Of a stretch of 64,000 nucleotides of DNA, positions 35,883 to 44,867 are shown piece by piece (positions within the stretch are counted from its first letter, which is position 1; every line of letters starts with the position of its first letter). Origin of the DNA: Desulfovibrio ferrophilus (lineage in GTDB: Bacteria > Desulfobacterota > Desulfovibrionia > Desulfovibrionales > Desulfovibrionaceae). The stretch spans positions 729,501 to 793,500 of the forward strand of contig NZ_AP017378.1 in NCBI RefSeq assembly GCF_003966735.1, given 5' to 3'. The notes beneath the pieces were generated by a model. It saw only the letters and a list, made by a program, of their open reading frames with translations, was not told the DNA's origin and searched no databases. The position numbers were made by a program, and so were the translations under genes.

Positions 35883-36661
35883 ACACCTTGCTTTCCGTAG
35901 ATAACATCACCTTGACGTTCAAGGGCATTGCCGCCCTGTTGAATGTCAGCTTTCAGGTCGGGGAGGGGCAGATCGCCTCGCTGATCGGTCCCAACGGCGC
36001 GGGCAAGACCAGCATGCTGAATTGCATCAGCGGTCGCTATACCCCCGACGAGGGCGGCATCAGCTTGAACGATGCCCCGCTGCTGGGCAAGAAGGCTCAT
36101 CAGCGAACCCATGATGGCCTGTCTCGTACATTCCAGAACATTGCTCTGTTCCGTGGGTTGTCTGTGTTGGACAACATGATGGTCGGGCGTCACAGCCGTC
36201 TGGATTATGGACTGCTGGCATCGATGTTCTATTTTGGAAAGGCTCGCAGGTCCGAGGATGCCCATCGCCGCCGGGTGGAGGACATCATCGATTTCCTGGG
36301 ACTGTCTCCCTATCGTCATCAGGCCGCTGGGCGTCTGCCCTATGGCGTGCAGAAGCGTGTCGAGCTTGGGCGGGCCCTGGCTGCCGAACCCCGGCTCATC
36401 CTGCTGGATGAACCCATGGCGGGTATGAACCTTGAGGAAACCGAGGACATGGCTCGCTACATTCTGGATATTAATGAGGAGTGGGGCGTGACCGTACTCC
36501 TGGTGGAACACGACATGGGTGTGGTCATGGACCTTTCCGATCATGTGGTGGTCTTGGACTTCGGTCAGGTGCTGGCTTCGGGCAGTCCCGATGAAGTGAA
36601 GAACAACCCGGACGTGGTTGCTGCCTATTTGGGTAGTGACGCGGCCTATGCAGGACGCTAG
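35879..36661 (+). CDS. livG: Branched-chain-type ABC transporter ATP-binding protein LivG
   Basis: 260 residues. Walker A GPNGAGKTS near 38, Q-loop in SRTFQNIALF, signature around LPYGVQKRVELGRAL (LPYG-Q variant of LSGGQ), Walker B LILLDEPMAGMN and a switch His in VEHDMG. The C-terminal extension is typical of LivG. It overlaps the preceding CBS-ACT gene by four bases. Partner LivF is encoded at 41793. The ATPase drives import of branched-chain amino acids or related substrates. Confidence 0.93.
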   Translation: MNTLLSVDNITLTFKGIAALLNVSFQVGEGQIASLIGPNGAGKTSMLNCISGRYTPDEGGISLNDAPLLGKKAHQRTHDGLSRTFQNIALFRGLSVLDNMMVGRHSRLDYGLLASMFYFGKARRSEDAHRRRVEDIIDFLGLSPYRHQAAGRLPYGVQKRVELGRALAAEPRLILLDEPMAGMNLEETEDMARYILDINEEWGVTVLLVEHDMGVVMDLSDHVVVLDFGQVLASGSPDEVKNNPDVVAAYLGSDAAYAGR

Positions 36662-36670
36662 GGAGGCGTG

Positions 36671-38560
36671 ATGAGTCAAGTACACGATACCACGCTGCCC
36701 AAGTTGCTGGTTGAGCAGGCTCGCCGTCAGGGCGACAGTGTGGCCCTGCGCGAAAAGGAGTGGGGCGTTTGGCAGCCCTTTAGTTGGAACGAATACCTTC
36801 AGGCCGCGAGCGAATTCGCGGGTGGGTTGAAGACCCTCGGCTTTGGTCGGGGCGATATTGTCATTCTCATTGGCGACAACCGGCCTGAATGGTTGTGGGC
36901 CGAGTTGGGTATCCAAGCCTTGGGGGGCATGGCCCTGGGCCTGTATCAGGATGCAACGCCTGATGAGGTCGGCTATATTTTTGAACTTGCGGAAGCAAAA
37001 ATGGTTATCGCAGAGGATCAGGAACAGGTGGATAAAATCCTGACCCTGCGTCCAGATTTGGCGGATCTGAAATACATCGTCTACCACGACCCCAAAGGGT
37101 TATCGAGCTACGACGAACAGGGTCTGCACTCCTTCGAGGATATCCGCGCCATAGGTAAGGATAAAGCCTCGCGTTTCGAGGCCTGGGCAGATGATTTGTC
37201 ACCTGATGATCCCTGCCTCATTGCCACGACATCGGGCACAACGGGTCGCCCCAAGCTGGCCATGATGAGCCATCGCAATATGTTGTCCATGGCTGCGAAC
37301 CTTGGTGCGGCTGATCCTAAACACGTCTCTGACGAGTTTGTGTCCTTCCTTCCTCTGGCCTGGATGGGCGAGCAGATGATGGCAGTAGCCTCAGCCCTGC
37401 TGTTTGGGTTCACCGTGAACTTCCCCGAGGAACCCGATACCGTGCAGGAAAACATTCGCGAAATAGGGCCGAACCTGATCTTCAGCCCTCCACGAGTCTG
37501 GGAGAACATGGCAGCCAAGGTTCAGGTCAAGATCATGGAAACCACCTCGCTCAAGCGTGGGCTGTACAACCTGCTGTTGCCCTGGGGCACAAAGTGGGCT
37601 GATCGCATCCTGGCGGGTGAGACACCGAGCCTTGTGGAGCGCGTGAAGCATCGCATTGCGGACTGGTTGCTGTTCCGTGCTCTGCGCGATCGGCTTGGGT
37701 TTTCCAATTTGCGCAGTGCTTCGACCGGTGGTGCGGCTCTTGGACCGGACACCTTCCGTTTCTTTCACGCCTTGGGTGTGAATCTGAAACAGATTTACGG
37801 CCAGACCGAGATCGCGGGCATCTCCTGCATCCATCGCAATGGGGCCATTGATTTTGACACGGTGGGTGAACCCATCCCCGAGACCGAGATCAAAATCAGT
37901 GAACTGGGTGAGATTCTTTCCAAGAGCCCGGCGGTGTTCCTTGGCTACTACAAAAATGAGGAAGCCACTGCCGAGACCATCGAGGACGGTTGGCTGCTTT
38001 CGGGCGATGCTGGATATTTCAAGGACAACGGCCAGTTGGTGGTCATCGATCGCCTGAAAGACGTAATGCACCTGAATGACGGCACCCGTTTTTCCCCGCA
38101 GTTTATGGAGAACAAGCTCAAGTTTTCGCCCTACGTCAAGGAAGCCGTGGTCCTTGGAGAGAAGCGCGAGGCCATTGCCGCCATCATCTGTCTGGATGCG
38201 GAGATCGCTGGGCGTTGGGCTGAATCCCAGCTGATTACCTACACCACCTATCAGGATCTGTCCGCCAAGGAACAGGTCTATGACCTTGTGGCTCGTGAGG
38301 TGCAGCAGATCAATTCCACGTTGCCCTCCGAAACACAGATCAGTCGATTTGTGCTGTTGTTCAAGGAACTGGATGCCGACGATGGCGAGTTGACCCGAAC
38401 CAGAAAGGTGCGCCGCGCTGTTGTATCCGAGCGTTACGGCGAGGTCATCGAGGGACTGTATTCGGGCAAGACCAGTGTGGAGCTTACGGCCTGTATCCAA
38501 TACCAGGACGGCCGGACCCGGGAGATGTGCGGAACCATGCAACTTCGAGACGTCGAGTAG
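36671..38560 (+). CDS. AMP-forming acyl-CoA ligase (long-chain type) within the transporter operon
   Basis: 629 residues. ANL-family motifs: ATP-binding TSGTTGRPKLAMMSH near 190, YGQTEIAGIS near 378 and a C-terminal LSGDAGYFKDNGQL with the hinge VIDRLKD. Size and sequence resemble bacterial long-chain fatty-acid and aromatic acid CoA ligases (FadD15-like). It activates a carboxylic acid to its CoA thioester in the cytoplasm. Placement between livG and livH suggests its substrate arrives through this transporter. GGAGG lies just before the ATG; GTG at 36668 is the alternative. Substrate is not readable. Confidence 0.9.
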   Translation: MSQVHDTTLPKLLVEQARRQGDSVALREKEWGVWQPFSWNEYLQAASEFAGGLKTLGFGRGDIVILIGDNRPEWLWAELGIQALGGMALGLYQDATPDEVGYIFELAEAKMVIAEDQEQVDKILTLRPDLADLKYIVYHDPKGLSSYDEQGLHSFEDIRAIGKDKASRFEAWADDLSPDDPCLIATTSGTTGRPKLAMMSHRNMLSMAANLGAADPKHVSDEFVSFLPLAWMGEQMMAVASALLFGFTVNFPEEPDTVQENIREIGPNLIFSPPRVWENMAAKVQVKIMETTSLKRGLYNLLLPWGTKWADRILAGETPSLVERVKHRIADWLLFRALRDRLGFSNLRSASTGGAALGPDTFRFFHALGVNLKQIYGQTEIAGISCIHRNGAIDFDTVGEPIPETEIKISELGEILSKSPAVFLGYYKNEEATAETIEDGWLLSGDAGYFKDNGQLVVIDRLKDVMHLNDGTRFSPQFMENKLKFSPYVKEAVVLGEKREAIAAIICLDAEIAGRWAESQLITYTTYQDLSAKEQVYDLVAREVQQINSTLPSETQISRFVLLFKELDADDGELTRTRKVRRAVVSERYGEVIEGLYSGKTSVELTACIQYQDGRTREMCGTMQLRDVE

Positions 38561-38569
38561 GGACTGATC

Positions 38570-39457
38570 ATGGAATATTATCTTCAGTTGATCATCAACG
38601 GGTTGGTTGTGGGCAGTATCTACAGCCTTGTGGCTCTGGGATTCGTGATCATCTACAAGGCCACCAAGGTCGTGAACTTTGCCCAGGGTGAATTGGTCAT
38701 GGTCGGCGCGTACATGTGTTTTTCGCTGACCGTTCAGTTTCAGATTCCATTTCTGCTGGCGTTTGTCATGACGCTTGGTTTTTCGGTTATTCTGGGAATG
38801 GCCATCGAGCGCATGATCCTGAGGCCGCTCATTGGCGAACCCATTATCAGCGTGATTATGGTCACCGTGGGGCTGTCCAGCGTGTTGAAAGCTCTGGTTC
38901 AGATGTTCTGGGGAACGCAGCTGCGGGCGTATCCGCCTGTGCTGCCGCAGGAGCCGGTGTTTATCGCCGGGCTGCCCATTTCTCCTGTATATATCGCCGC
39001 CTTTGTGCTTTCGGTTGTGCTGTTCGCCATTTTCTCGGCCTTCTTCAAATACTCGTCGGTGGGCATTGCCATGCGTGCAACGGCGCAGGACCAGCAGGCC
39101 GCTCAGAGCATGGGCATTGGCATCAAGAATATTTTTGCCCTGTCTTGGTGTATCGCGGCTGTGGTCTCGAGCATCGGTGGTGTGATTCTGGGTAATATCA
39201 ATGGCATCAATTCGCAGCTCGGACACCTTGGACTCAAGGTCTTCCCGGCGGTGATTCTGGGTGGACTGGATAGCCTGCTTGGTGCTGCTTTGGGTGGACT
39301 GATTATTGGTGTGCTGGAGAATATCGGCGACGGTCTGGCCAAGGATATCCTCGGGCTCGGCGGTTTCCGCGAAGTCGCGGCCTTTGTCATCCTGGTGCTG
39401 ATTCTGATGATCAGGCCTTATGGCTTGTTCGGAACCGAAGAGATCGAGAGGGTCTAG
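38570..39457 (+). CDS. livH: Branched-chain-type ABC transporter permease LivH
   Basis: 295 residues, about eight membrane spans. The opening YYLQLIINGLVVGSIYSLVA, the motif KVVNFAQGELVMVGAY and the closing GLFGTEEIERV are typical of LivH. It forms the inner-membrane pore with LivM. Nine bases separate it from the acyl-CoA ligase and three from livM, so all are in one transcript. Confidence 0.94.
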   Translation: MEYYLQLIINGLVVGSIYSLVALGFVIIYKATKVVNFAQGELVMVGAYMCFSLTVQFQIPFLLAFVMTLGFSVILGMAIERMILRPLIGEPIISVIMVTVGLSSVLKALVQMFWGTQLRAYPPVLPQEPVFIAGLPISPVYIAAFVLSVVLFAIFSAFFKYSSVGIAMRATAQDQQAAQSMGIGIKNIFALSWCIAAVVSSIGGVILGNINGINSQLGHLGLKVFPAVILGGLDSLLGAALGGLIIGVLENIGDGLAKDILGLGGFREVAAFVILVLILMIRPYGLFGTEEIERV

Positions 39458-39460
39458 GGC

Positions 39461-40510
39461 ATGAGCAACGGTAAATGCGGACTGTTTTTTGAGACGTACC
39501 GTGGCGAGGCCCAGCTGTTGCCCAGCGCTTTCCAGAAATGGAGCCTTGGGCTGTTCATGGTGGTTCTGCTGGGCGCTCCATACATGCTTGATTCCTATAT
39601 GGTCTCGGTGCTGAACCTGGTGAATATTGCGGTCATTGGCGCGGTTTCATTGAACTTGCTGACTGGTTACTGTGGTCAGATATCTTTGGGCCATGGCGCG
39701 TTCATCGGCGTTGGTGCCTATGCTACGGCCAAGTTCACCGCTCTGGGGGTGCCCTTCCTGCTGGCATTGCCCCTTGGTGGGGCCGTGGCTGCGGTTGTGG
39801 GCATGATCTTCGGTATTCCGTCATTACGTCTGAAGGGCATCTACCTGGCCATTGCCACCCTGGCTGCCCAGTTGATCCTGGAATACGTGTTCCTGCACTG
39901 GGAGTCTGCCACTGGCGGTTCATCCGGTGTGGCCGTGGATTCACCAGAAATATTCGGATTCATCTTCGATACCGACGAGAAGATGTTCTATCTCACGCTG
40001 GCCGTAGCCGTGGTCGCGGTGCTGGCCGTGAGCAACATGGTACGCACCCGCCAGGGCAGGGCATTCGTCGCCATCCGAGACTATTATCTGTCCGCGGAGA
40101 TCGTGGGCGTGAACCTCTTCACCACGAAACTCCAGGCCTTTGGCGTCAGTTCTTTTCTGGCTGGCGTTTCCGGTGGCCTGTGGGCCTACTATACCATGTA
40201 CATCACGCCCGAGCAGTTCAATATCGGGCTGTCCATCAGCTATCTGGCCATGATCATCATCGGTGGCATGGGCAGTGTGCAGGGGGCCATCTTCGGGGCG
40301 ATATTCATTACGTTGCTGCCGGAGTTCCTGAATATCACCGCCAGCGCGCTGGGTGACATCTTCCCTGATGTGAGCACCTACCTGCTTGCCATGAAGGAAG
40401 GCATCTTCGGCCTGGTTCTGGTTCTGTTCCTGATTTTCGAGCCTGAAGGTCTTGCACACCGTTGGCGGCTCGTGAAGGCATATTGGAAGCTGTATCCCTT
40501 CGCCCATTAG
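39461..40510 (+). CDS. livM: Branched-chain-type ABC transporter permease LivM
   Basis: 349 residues, about eight to nine membrane spans. The LivM signature LTGYCGQISLGHGAFIGVGAY is visible near residue 68-88, and GGMGSVQGAIFGAIFITLLP near 270. It pairs with LivH. It lies three bases after livH, and 66 bases separate it from the binding-protein gene. Confidence 0.94.
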   Translation: MSNGKCGLFFETYRGEAQLLPSAFQKWSLGLFMVVLLGAPYMLDSYMVSVLNLVNIAVIGAVSLNLLTGYCGQISLGHGAFIGVGAYATAKFTALGVPFLLALPLGGAVAAVVGMIFGIPSLRLKGIYLAIATLAAQLILEYVFLHWESATGGSSGVAVDSPEIFGFIFDTDEKMFYLTLAVAVVAVLAVSNMVRTRQGRAFVAIRDYYLSAEIVGVNLFTTKLQAFGVSSFLAGVSGGLWAYYTMYITPEQFNIGLSISYLAMIIIGGMGSVQGAIFGAIFITLLPEFLNITASALGDIFPDVSTYLLAMKEGIFGLVLVLFLIFEPEGLAHRWRLVKAYWKLYPFAH

Positions 40511-40576
40511 GCCGGGAGAGCCTGGGGCGTTTGCACCGGGGCAATCAATGTTTTGATAACCAGAGGGAGGAATGAA

Positions 40577-41740
40577 ATGAAACGCATCATCACCATCATC
40601 ATGGCCATGGCATTCATGGTCGCCGCCGTGTCTGCATCGGCAGCCGAGATCAAGATCGGTGTGCTGTCCGACCTGTCGGGCCCCACTTCGGCCGTTGGTC
40701 AGCCTTATGCCGAAGGCATCAAGGCCTGCGCTCAGTACCTGAATGACAATGGGGGCATCAATGGCAAGCAGGTCAAGTTGCTGCAGGTGGACTACGCCTA
40801 CAATGTGCAGCAGGCACTGGCTGCCTACAAGCGCTTCAAAAGCCAGGGCATGGTCGCTTTGCAGGGCTGGGGCACTGCAGACACCGAAGCGCTGACCAAG
40901 TTCGTGGCCCGCGACAAGATGCCGACATGGTCCGCGTCCTACTCGGCGCACCTGACCGATCCCAAGGTTGCTCCATACAATTTTTTTGTGGCCGCAGACT
41001 ACACCACCCAAATGCGCGCTGGCTTGAAGTATCTGAAGGAAAACTGGAAGGAGGCGCGTGCGCCCAAATTGGCCTTCATTTATCCTGATCATCCCTATGG
41101 CTTGTCCCCCATCAAGGGTGGCAAGGAATACGCAGCTGAGATCGGTTTTGAAATTGTGGGCGAAGAGAATGTCAGCCTGAAGGCCATGGATGCCACCACC
41201 CAGCTGTTGGCTCTGCAGAAGAAGGCTCCGGACTTTTGCTGGATTGGTGGGACGACTCCTTCCACTTCCGTTATTCTGAAGGACGCCAAGAAGCTGTCCA
41301 TGACCACCACCTTCCTGATCAACCTCTGGGGTAATGACGAGAGTCTGATTGACCTCGCAGGTGAAGCTGCCAAGGGGCAGGTCGGCCTGCAGGCGGCTGC
41401 CGTTTACAACGATGACGTGCCCGGTGCCGCTCTGATCCGTGAGCGGACCGGTGGTCAGGCCGTGATGTCGCATTATCTGCGTGGATTTGCTTCCACTCTG
41501 GTCATGGCTGAGGCCATCAAGATTGCAGACGCTGCCGGTAACTTGAACGGCAAGGGGATCAAGGAAGCAGCCGAGACCCTGCGCGACTTTGATCCCATGG
41601 GCCTGACTCCTGCCATCAGCTACTTTGCTGATGACCATCGCCCGAACATGAGTGTGAATATCTACACGATCGAGGGTGGCAAGCTGGTCAAGACCGCTTC
41701 CCCGACCCTGGAACGCAAGGCCGAGTGGCTCGGTCACTAA
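40577..41740 (+). CDS. livK: Periplasmic substrate-binding protein of the Liv-type transporter
   Basis: 387 residues. A clear signal peptide (MKRIITIIMAMAFMVAAVSA, cut after SASA) precedes a type I periplasmic binding fold: AEIKIGVLSDLSGPTSAVG opens it, and the ligand hinge residues lie in QGWGTADTEAL and PTWSASYSAHLTD. GGAGG precedes the ATG. Binding proteins of this family take branched-chain amino acids, short amides, urea or aromatic acids. The neighbouring CoA ligases favour a carboxylic acid, but the ligand is not proven. Confidence 0.92.
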   Translation: MKRIITIIMAMAFMVAAVSASAAEIKIGVLSDLSGPTSAVGQPYAEGIKACAQYLNDNGGINGKQVKLLQVDYAYNVQQALAAYKRFKSQGMVALQGWGTADTEALTKFVARDKMPTWSASYSAHLTDPKVAPYNFFVAADYTTQMRAGLKYLKENWKEARAPKLAFIYPDHPYGLSPIKGGKEYAAEIGFEIVGEENVSLKAMDATTQLLALQKKAPDFCWIGGTTPSTSVILKDAKKLSMTTTFLINLWGNDESLIDLAGEAAKGQVGLQAAAVYNDDVPGAALIRERTGGQAVMSHYLRGFASTLVMAEAIKIADAAGNLNGKGIKEAAETLRDFDPMGLTPAISYFADDHRPNMSVNIYTIEGGKLVKTASPTLERKAEWLGH

Positions 41741-41792
41741 GAACCTTCTGAGCGGGGCGGCCAAGGGTCGCCCCGCAACCCGGAGAACACAC

Positions 41793-42590
41793 GTGGAATT
41801 GTTGCAAGTCGAGAATGTCGAGGTCGTCTACAACGACGTCGTGCTCGTGTTGAAGGGGCTGTCCCTGGCTGCCGAGGAAGGCAAGATCACCGCGCTTCTC
41901 GGTGCCAACGGTGCAGGGAAATCGACCACCCTGAAGGCTATTTCCGGTCTGCTGGAAAGCGAAGATGGGGAAGTCACTGATGGTGCTGTGGTCTATGACG
42001 GAACACCCATCAATAAATGGGCCCCGGAAAAGGTCGTGCGCGAGGGGATTTTCCAGGTCATGGAGGGTCGTCGCATTTTCGAGGATCTGACCGTGGAAGA
42101 GAACCTTCGCTGCGGTGCTTATACGCGCCCCAGAGGCGAATACGCAGCCGGGGTGGAACGTGTGTACGAATATTTCCCACGTCTCAAGGAGCGCCGTAAG
42201 CAGGTTGCCGGCTATATGTCCGGCGGTGAGCAGCAGATGCTGGCCATTGGCCGGGCGCTGATGGCCAAGCCGCGGTTGCTCCTGCTGGATGAACCCTCCC
42301 TGGGGCTGGCCCCGTTGCTGGTGGAGGAGATCTTCGGCATCGTCAGGCGCATCAATGCCGAAGAGGGCGTCACGGTCCTTCTGGTCGAGCAGAATGCTCG
42401 GGCGGCACTGGGTATCGCTGAAATGGCCTATATCATGGAGAACGGGCGCATCGTCATGGACGGCAAGTCCGAAGACCTGTTGAACAACCCCGACGTACAG
42501 GAATTTTATCTGGGCATGGGCCATGGTGGCGAGAAGCGCAGTTTCCGTGATGTGAAACACTACCGACGCCGCAAGCGTTGGCTGGGTTAA
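41793..42590 (+). CDS. livF: Branched-chain-type ABC transporter ATP-binding protein LivF
   Basis: 265 residues from a GTG start with GGAG seven bases upstream; no ATG lies at a suitable place. Walker A GANGAGKST near 36, signature YMSGGEQQMLAIGRAL and Walker B LLLDEPSLGL. The C-terminal 30 residues are basic (RDVKHYRRRKRWLG), longer than in many LivF proteins. It is the last transporter gene; a 130-bp imperfect palindrome begins at its stop codon. Confidence 0.92.
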   Translation: MELLQVENVEVVYNDVVLVLKGLSLAAEEGKITALLGANGAGKSTTLKAISGLLESEDGEVTDGAVVYDGTPINKWAPEKVVREGIFQVMEGRRIFEDLTVEENLRCGAYTRPRGEYAAGVERVYEYFPRLKERRKQVAGYMSGGEQQMLAIGRALMAKPRLLLLDEPSLGLAPLLVEEIFGIVRRINAEEGVTVLLVEQNARAALGIAEMAYIMENGRIVMDGKSEDLLNNPDVQEFYLGMGHGGEKRSFRDVKHYRRRKRWLG

Positions 42591-42714
42591 AACGTTTTTG
42601 AATCGACGAAGGCGTTGTTGCTTTGGAGAGATCAAACCCTCATGTACCTCTAAGTACACTTCGGTCTTGATCTCACCTCGCGCCTAGTCTTCGTTGTTCC
42701 AAAACATTTTAACC
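42585..42714. repeat. 130-bp imperfect palindrome after livF
   Basis: Outer arms GGTTAAAACGTTTT and AAAACATTTTAACC are complementary with one mismatch, then ACGAAG pairs with CTTCGT, GAGATCAA with TTGATCTC (42628-42635 with 42667-42674), and TGTAC with GTACA around a six-base loop (42643-42647 with 42654-42658). It starts inside the stop codon of livF. The form is that of a structured intergenic repeat or a very long hairpin. No second copy was noticed in the window. Confidence 0.75.
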
Positions 42715-43000
42715 AGAGAGGGGGCTGCTGCACAATATTCAAATTCTCGCGAACAGAAGATTACGCGTCGAATTTCAATGTTCTGAGACAACGCCGCCAC
42801 CGCAGAATATAAATCGATTCACCGGAGACTGACCCGCATGGAAAGGCCGTGCGACGTTGACGAGCAACATTTGAATTGATGCGAATGAGATGGGCTGATT
42901 CGGCTTTTGAGGTAAAAGGGATCGGCCCTTTCCGCTGCGCATTCAATTTGTTATAAAGAGTTCAACCCCTTTTATTTTCTCATTCGACAAGGAGTACGGC
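42715..43000. other. Intergenic remainder before the PaaK-like gene
   Basis: No gene found. A hairpin AAAGGG/CCCTTT (42915-42920 with 42926-42931, five-base loop) lies about 70 bases before the start codon. AAGGAG at the end serves the next gene. Confidence 0.5.
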
Positions 43001-44269
43001 ATGACTCTGGCTGAGCGCATGAGTGGCGTATATCACGATCTGGAAACCATGAGTCCAGGTGAGCGGGCCGAACGTACATGGAATCGTCTTGAACAGGTCA
43101 TTGAGGTGGCCTGGGACAATGGTGGTGAGTTCGTGACTCGCCTGGACGGGGCCGGATTGACCTTGTCGGATATTGGCTCCCTGGCGGATTGGGCACGTGT
43201 GCCCGTGCTGCGCAAGAAGGAACTCATTGAGATGCAGAGTCATGGACCTCGCATGGGAGGGCTGCTGGCCTGTGAGTTGGGCGATTTGCGCCGTATCTAT
43301 CAGTCTCCCGGACCGATCTTTGACCCGGAAGGGCAAGGGCCGGATTATTGGGGCTGGGCCGAGGCTTTTCATGCCGCCGGGTTCCGCAAACGCGATGTCG
43401 TGCAGATGACCTTTTCCTATCATCTGACTCCGGCTGGTTTGATGCTGGAAGAACCACTCCGGGAAATTGGTTGTGCTGTTATCCCTGCTGGTCCGGGTAA
43501 CACGGAAAAACAGTTGGAGCTCTTGACAGAACTGCCGGTGACCGGTTTTGTGGGCATGGCCAGTTACCTGCGTATTATCGCTGATAAGGCCGTGTCCAAA
43601 GGTCTGGATCTCAAGCGGGATTTCCAGCTGGAAGTGGCCTTTGTGGCGGCTGAACGGCTGTCCTCATCCTTGCGCTCCGGCCTGGAACATGATTTTGGGA
43701 TGCTCATTCGTCAGGGCTACGGTACGGCTGATTTGGGCTGCATTGCCTATGAATGTCCTGCCCTTGGTGGCATGCACGTTTCCAATCGTTGTCATGTCGA
43801 GATTTGTGATCCCCAGACCCATGAGCCTTTGCCCATGGGTGAGACGGGGGAAGTGGTGGTAACGCCGTTCTCGACTCAGTATCCTCTGGTTCGATTTGCC
43901 ACGGGTGATTTGTCGTACTTTGTGGATGAACCCTGCGACTGTGGGAGGACTAGCCTGCGTCTGGGGGCCATTGTCGGGCGTGTGGATGACACTGCCAAGG
44001 TCAAGGGACAGTTCATTTACCCTGCACAGGTGGCGGAGGTTGTGGCCTTGTTTGAACAGATCGAACGGTGGCAGGTTCTGGTCACCAACCCCCGAGGACA
44101 GGATCGATTGGAATTGAAGCTGAAGTTGAGCGGGGCATTGGATGAGGATGCATTCGCTCAGGCTTTTCAGGCCAAGTGCAAGCTGCGCCCAGTGCTGACA
44201 GTGCTTGGTGCTGGCGAAGATCTGGCTAAGGAAGCTCCTGCTCTGCTGGATAAGCGTCTGTTTGAATAG
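43001..44269 (+). CDS. Phenylacetate-CoA ligase family protein (PaaK-like)
   Basis: 422 residues, the length of PaaK-type ligases. Features of the family: RIYQSPGPIFDPEG replaces the usual SSGTTG-type phosphate loop, GYGTADLGCIAYEC is the adenylate-binding region, and GRVDDTAKVKGQFIYPAQV is the C-terminal hinge. The altered loop means ATP binding may differ from true PaaK. It would activate an aryl or similar acid to its CoA ester. It follows the transporter operon on the same strand but is separated by the 130-bp palindrome, so it may have its own promoter. AAGGAG precedes the ATG. Confidence 0.85.
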   Translation: MTLAERMSGVYHDLETMSPGERAERTWNRLEQVIEVAWDNGGEFVTRLDGAGLTLSDIGSLADWARVPVLRKKELIEMQSHGPRMGGLLACELGDLRRIYQSPGPIFDPEGQGPDYWGWAEAFHAAGFRKRDVVQMTFSYHLTPAGLMLEEPLREIGCAVIPAGPGNTEKQLELLTELPVTGFVGMASYLRIIADKAVSKGLDLKRDFQLEVAFVAAERLSSSLRSGLEHDFGMLIRQGYGTADLGCIAYECPALGGMHVSNRCHVEICDPQTHEPLPMGETGEVVVTPFSTQYPLVRFATGDLSYFVDEPCDCGRTSLRLGAIVGRVDDTAKVKGQFIYPAQVAEVVALFEQIERWQVLVTNPRGQDRLELKLKLSGALDEDAFAQAFQAKCKLRPVLTVLGAGEDLAKEAPALLDKRLFE

Positions 44270-44295
44270 ACCAGGTTGCTAGAATTTTTGATACA

Positions 44296-44325
44296 AAAGG
44301 GCGGTCCGTGGGTGGACCGCCCTTT
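44296..44325. terminator. Terminator between convergent genes
   Basis: Perfect 12-bp stem AAAGGGCGGTCC/GGACCGCCCTTT (44296-44307 with 44314-44325) with a six-base loop. T-rich ends on both strands let it serve the PaaK-like gene and the IscA-like gene. Confidence 0.9.
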
Positions 44326-44357
44326 CTGTTTGGAGAGGGGGAAAAAGACTCGTTGAA

Positions 44358-44705
44358 TCAGCCGCAGCCGCAGCCGCCGCCATCGCTGGAACCGCAACCG
44401 CCGGATCCACAACCGGAACCGCAGCCTCCGCCGCCAAGCTCCATCTCCGACTCTACAATGAATCCTGTGTAAGTCAGGTCCACCTTCACGGGCTTGGCTT
44501 CGTCGAGCAGGTCCTTGTTGATGACGAATTGGATGTCGTCGCCCAGTTCCAGGCTCACATCATTGTCACGCTTCTCGTCCAGCGCCAGGGAAAGTCGTGG
44601 TCCTGAGCATCCGCCCGGGGCAAGATATACACGCACTGGAGCGTTATCGTGGTCTTCGAAATACTTAACCAATTCGCCTTTGGCGGCGTCTGAAACTTGA
44701 ATCAT
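44358..44705 (-). CDS. IscA/HesB-like protein, cysteine form
   Basis: 115 residues of the HesB/IscA (A-type Fe-S carrier) family. Cys33 lies in APGGCSGPRLSLALDE, the expected place for the first cluster-ligand cysteine. The C-terminal tail is Gly- and Cys-rich (GGGGCGSGCGSGGCG), replacing the usual CGC end. It would bind or carry Fe-S clusters, though the tail is unusual. The gene next door at 44868 is its paralogue with an in-frame TGA at the same codon 33. A GGAGG ribosome site precedes the ATG. Confidence 0.88.
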   Translation of the reverse strand: MIQVSDAAKGELVKYFEDHDNAPVRVYLAPGGCSGPRLSLALDEKRDNDVSLELGDDIQFVINKDLLDEAKPVKVDLTYTGFIVESEMELGGGGCGSGCGSGGCGSSDGGGCGCG

Positions 44706-44811
44706 GAATGCCTCCTTATGTTTGTCTCAGGCATCAGTGTAAATCTCTCATTGATGTTGTCAATGGCCTGCATCAGGAAAAGCTTTTTAGTCGGGTATTT
44801 TGTGCGGGTAT

Positions 44812-44842
44812 AAAAAAACCGGCGCCTCCGAAGAGACGCCGG
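44812..44842 (-). terminator. Terminator after the selenoprotein gene
   Basis: CCGGCG with inner CTC pairs with GAG and CGCCGG (44819-44828 with 44833-44842, one mismatch) around a four-base loop, with seven T downstream on the minus strand. Confidence 0.85.
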
Positions 44843-44867
44843 CGATTCGACAGAGTCGAAAGGCGTG

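Noticed and set aside
37391-39226. 611-codon frame on the minus strand
   Set aside because: It spans the acyl-CoA ligase and livH on the other strand and has no recognisable motif; it is an antisense shadow in a GC-rich genome.
39941-41764. 607-codon frame on the minus strand
   Set aside because: Antisense to livM and livK, with no ribosome site and His/Gly/Gln-rich composition typical of a shadow frame.
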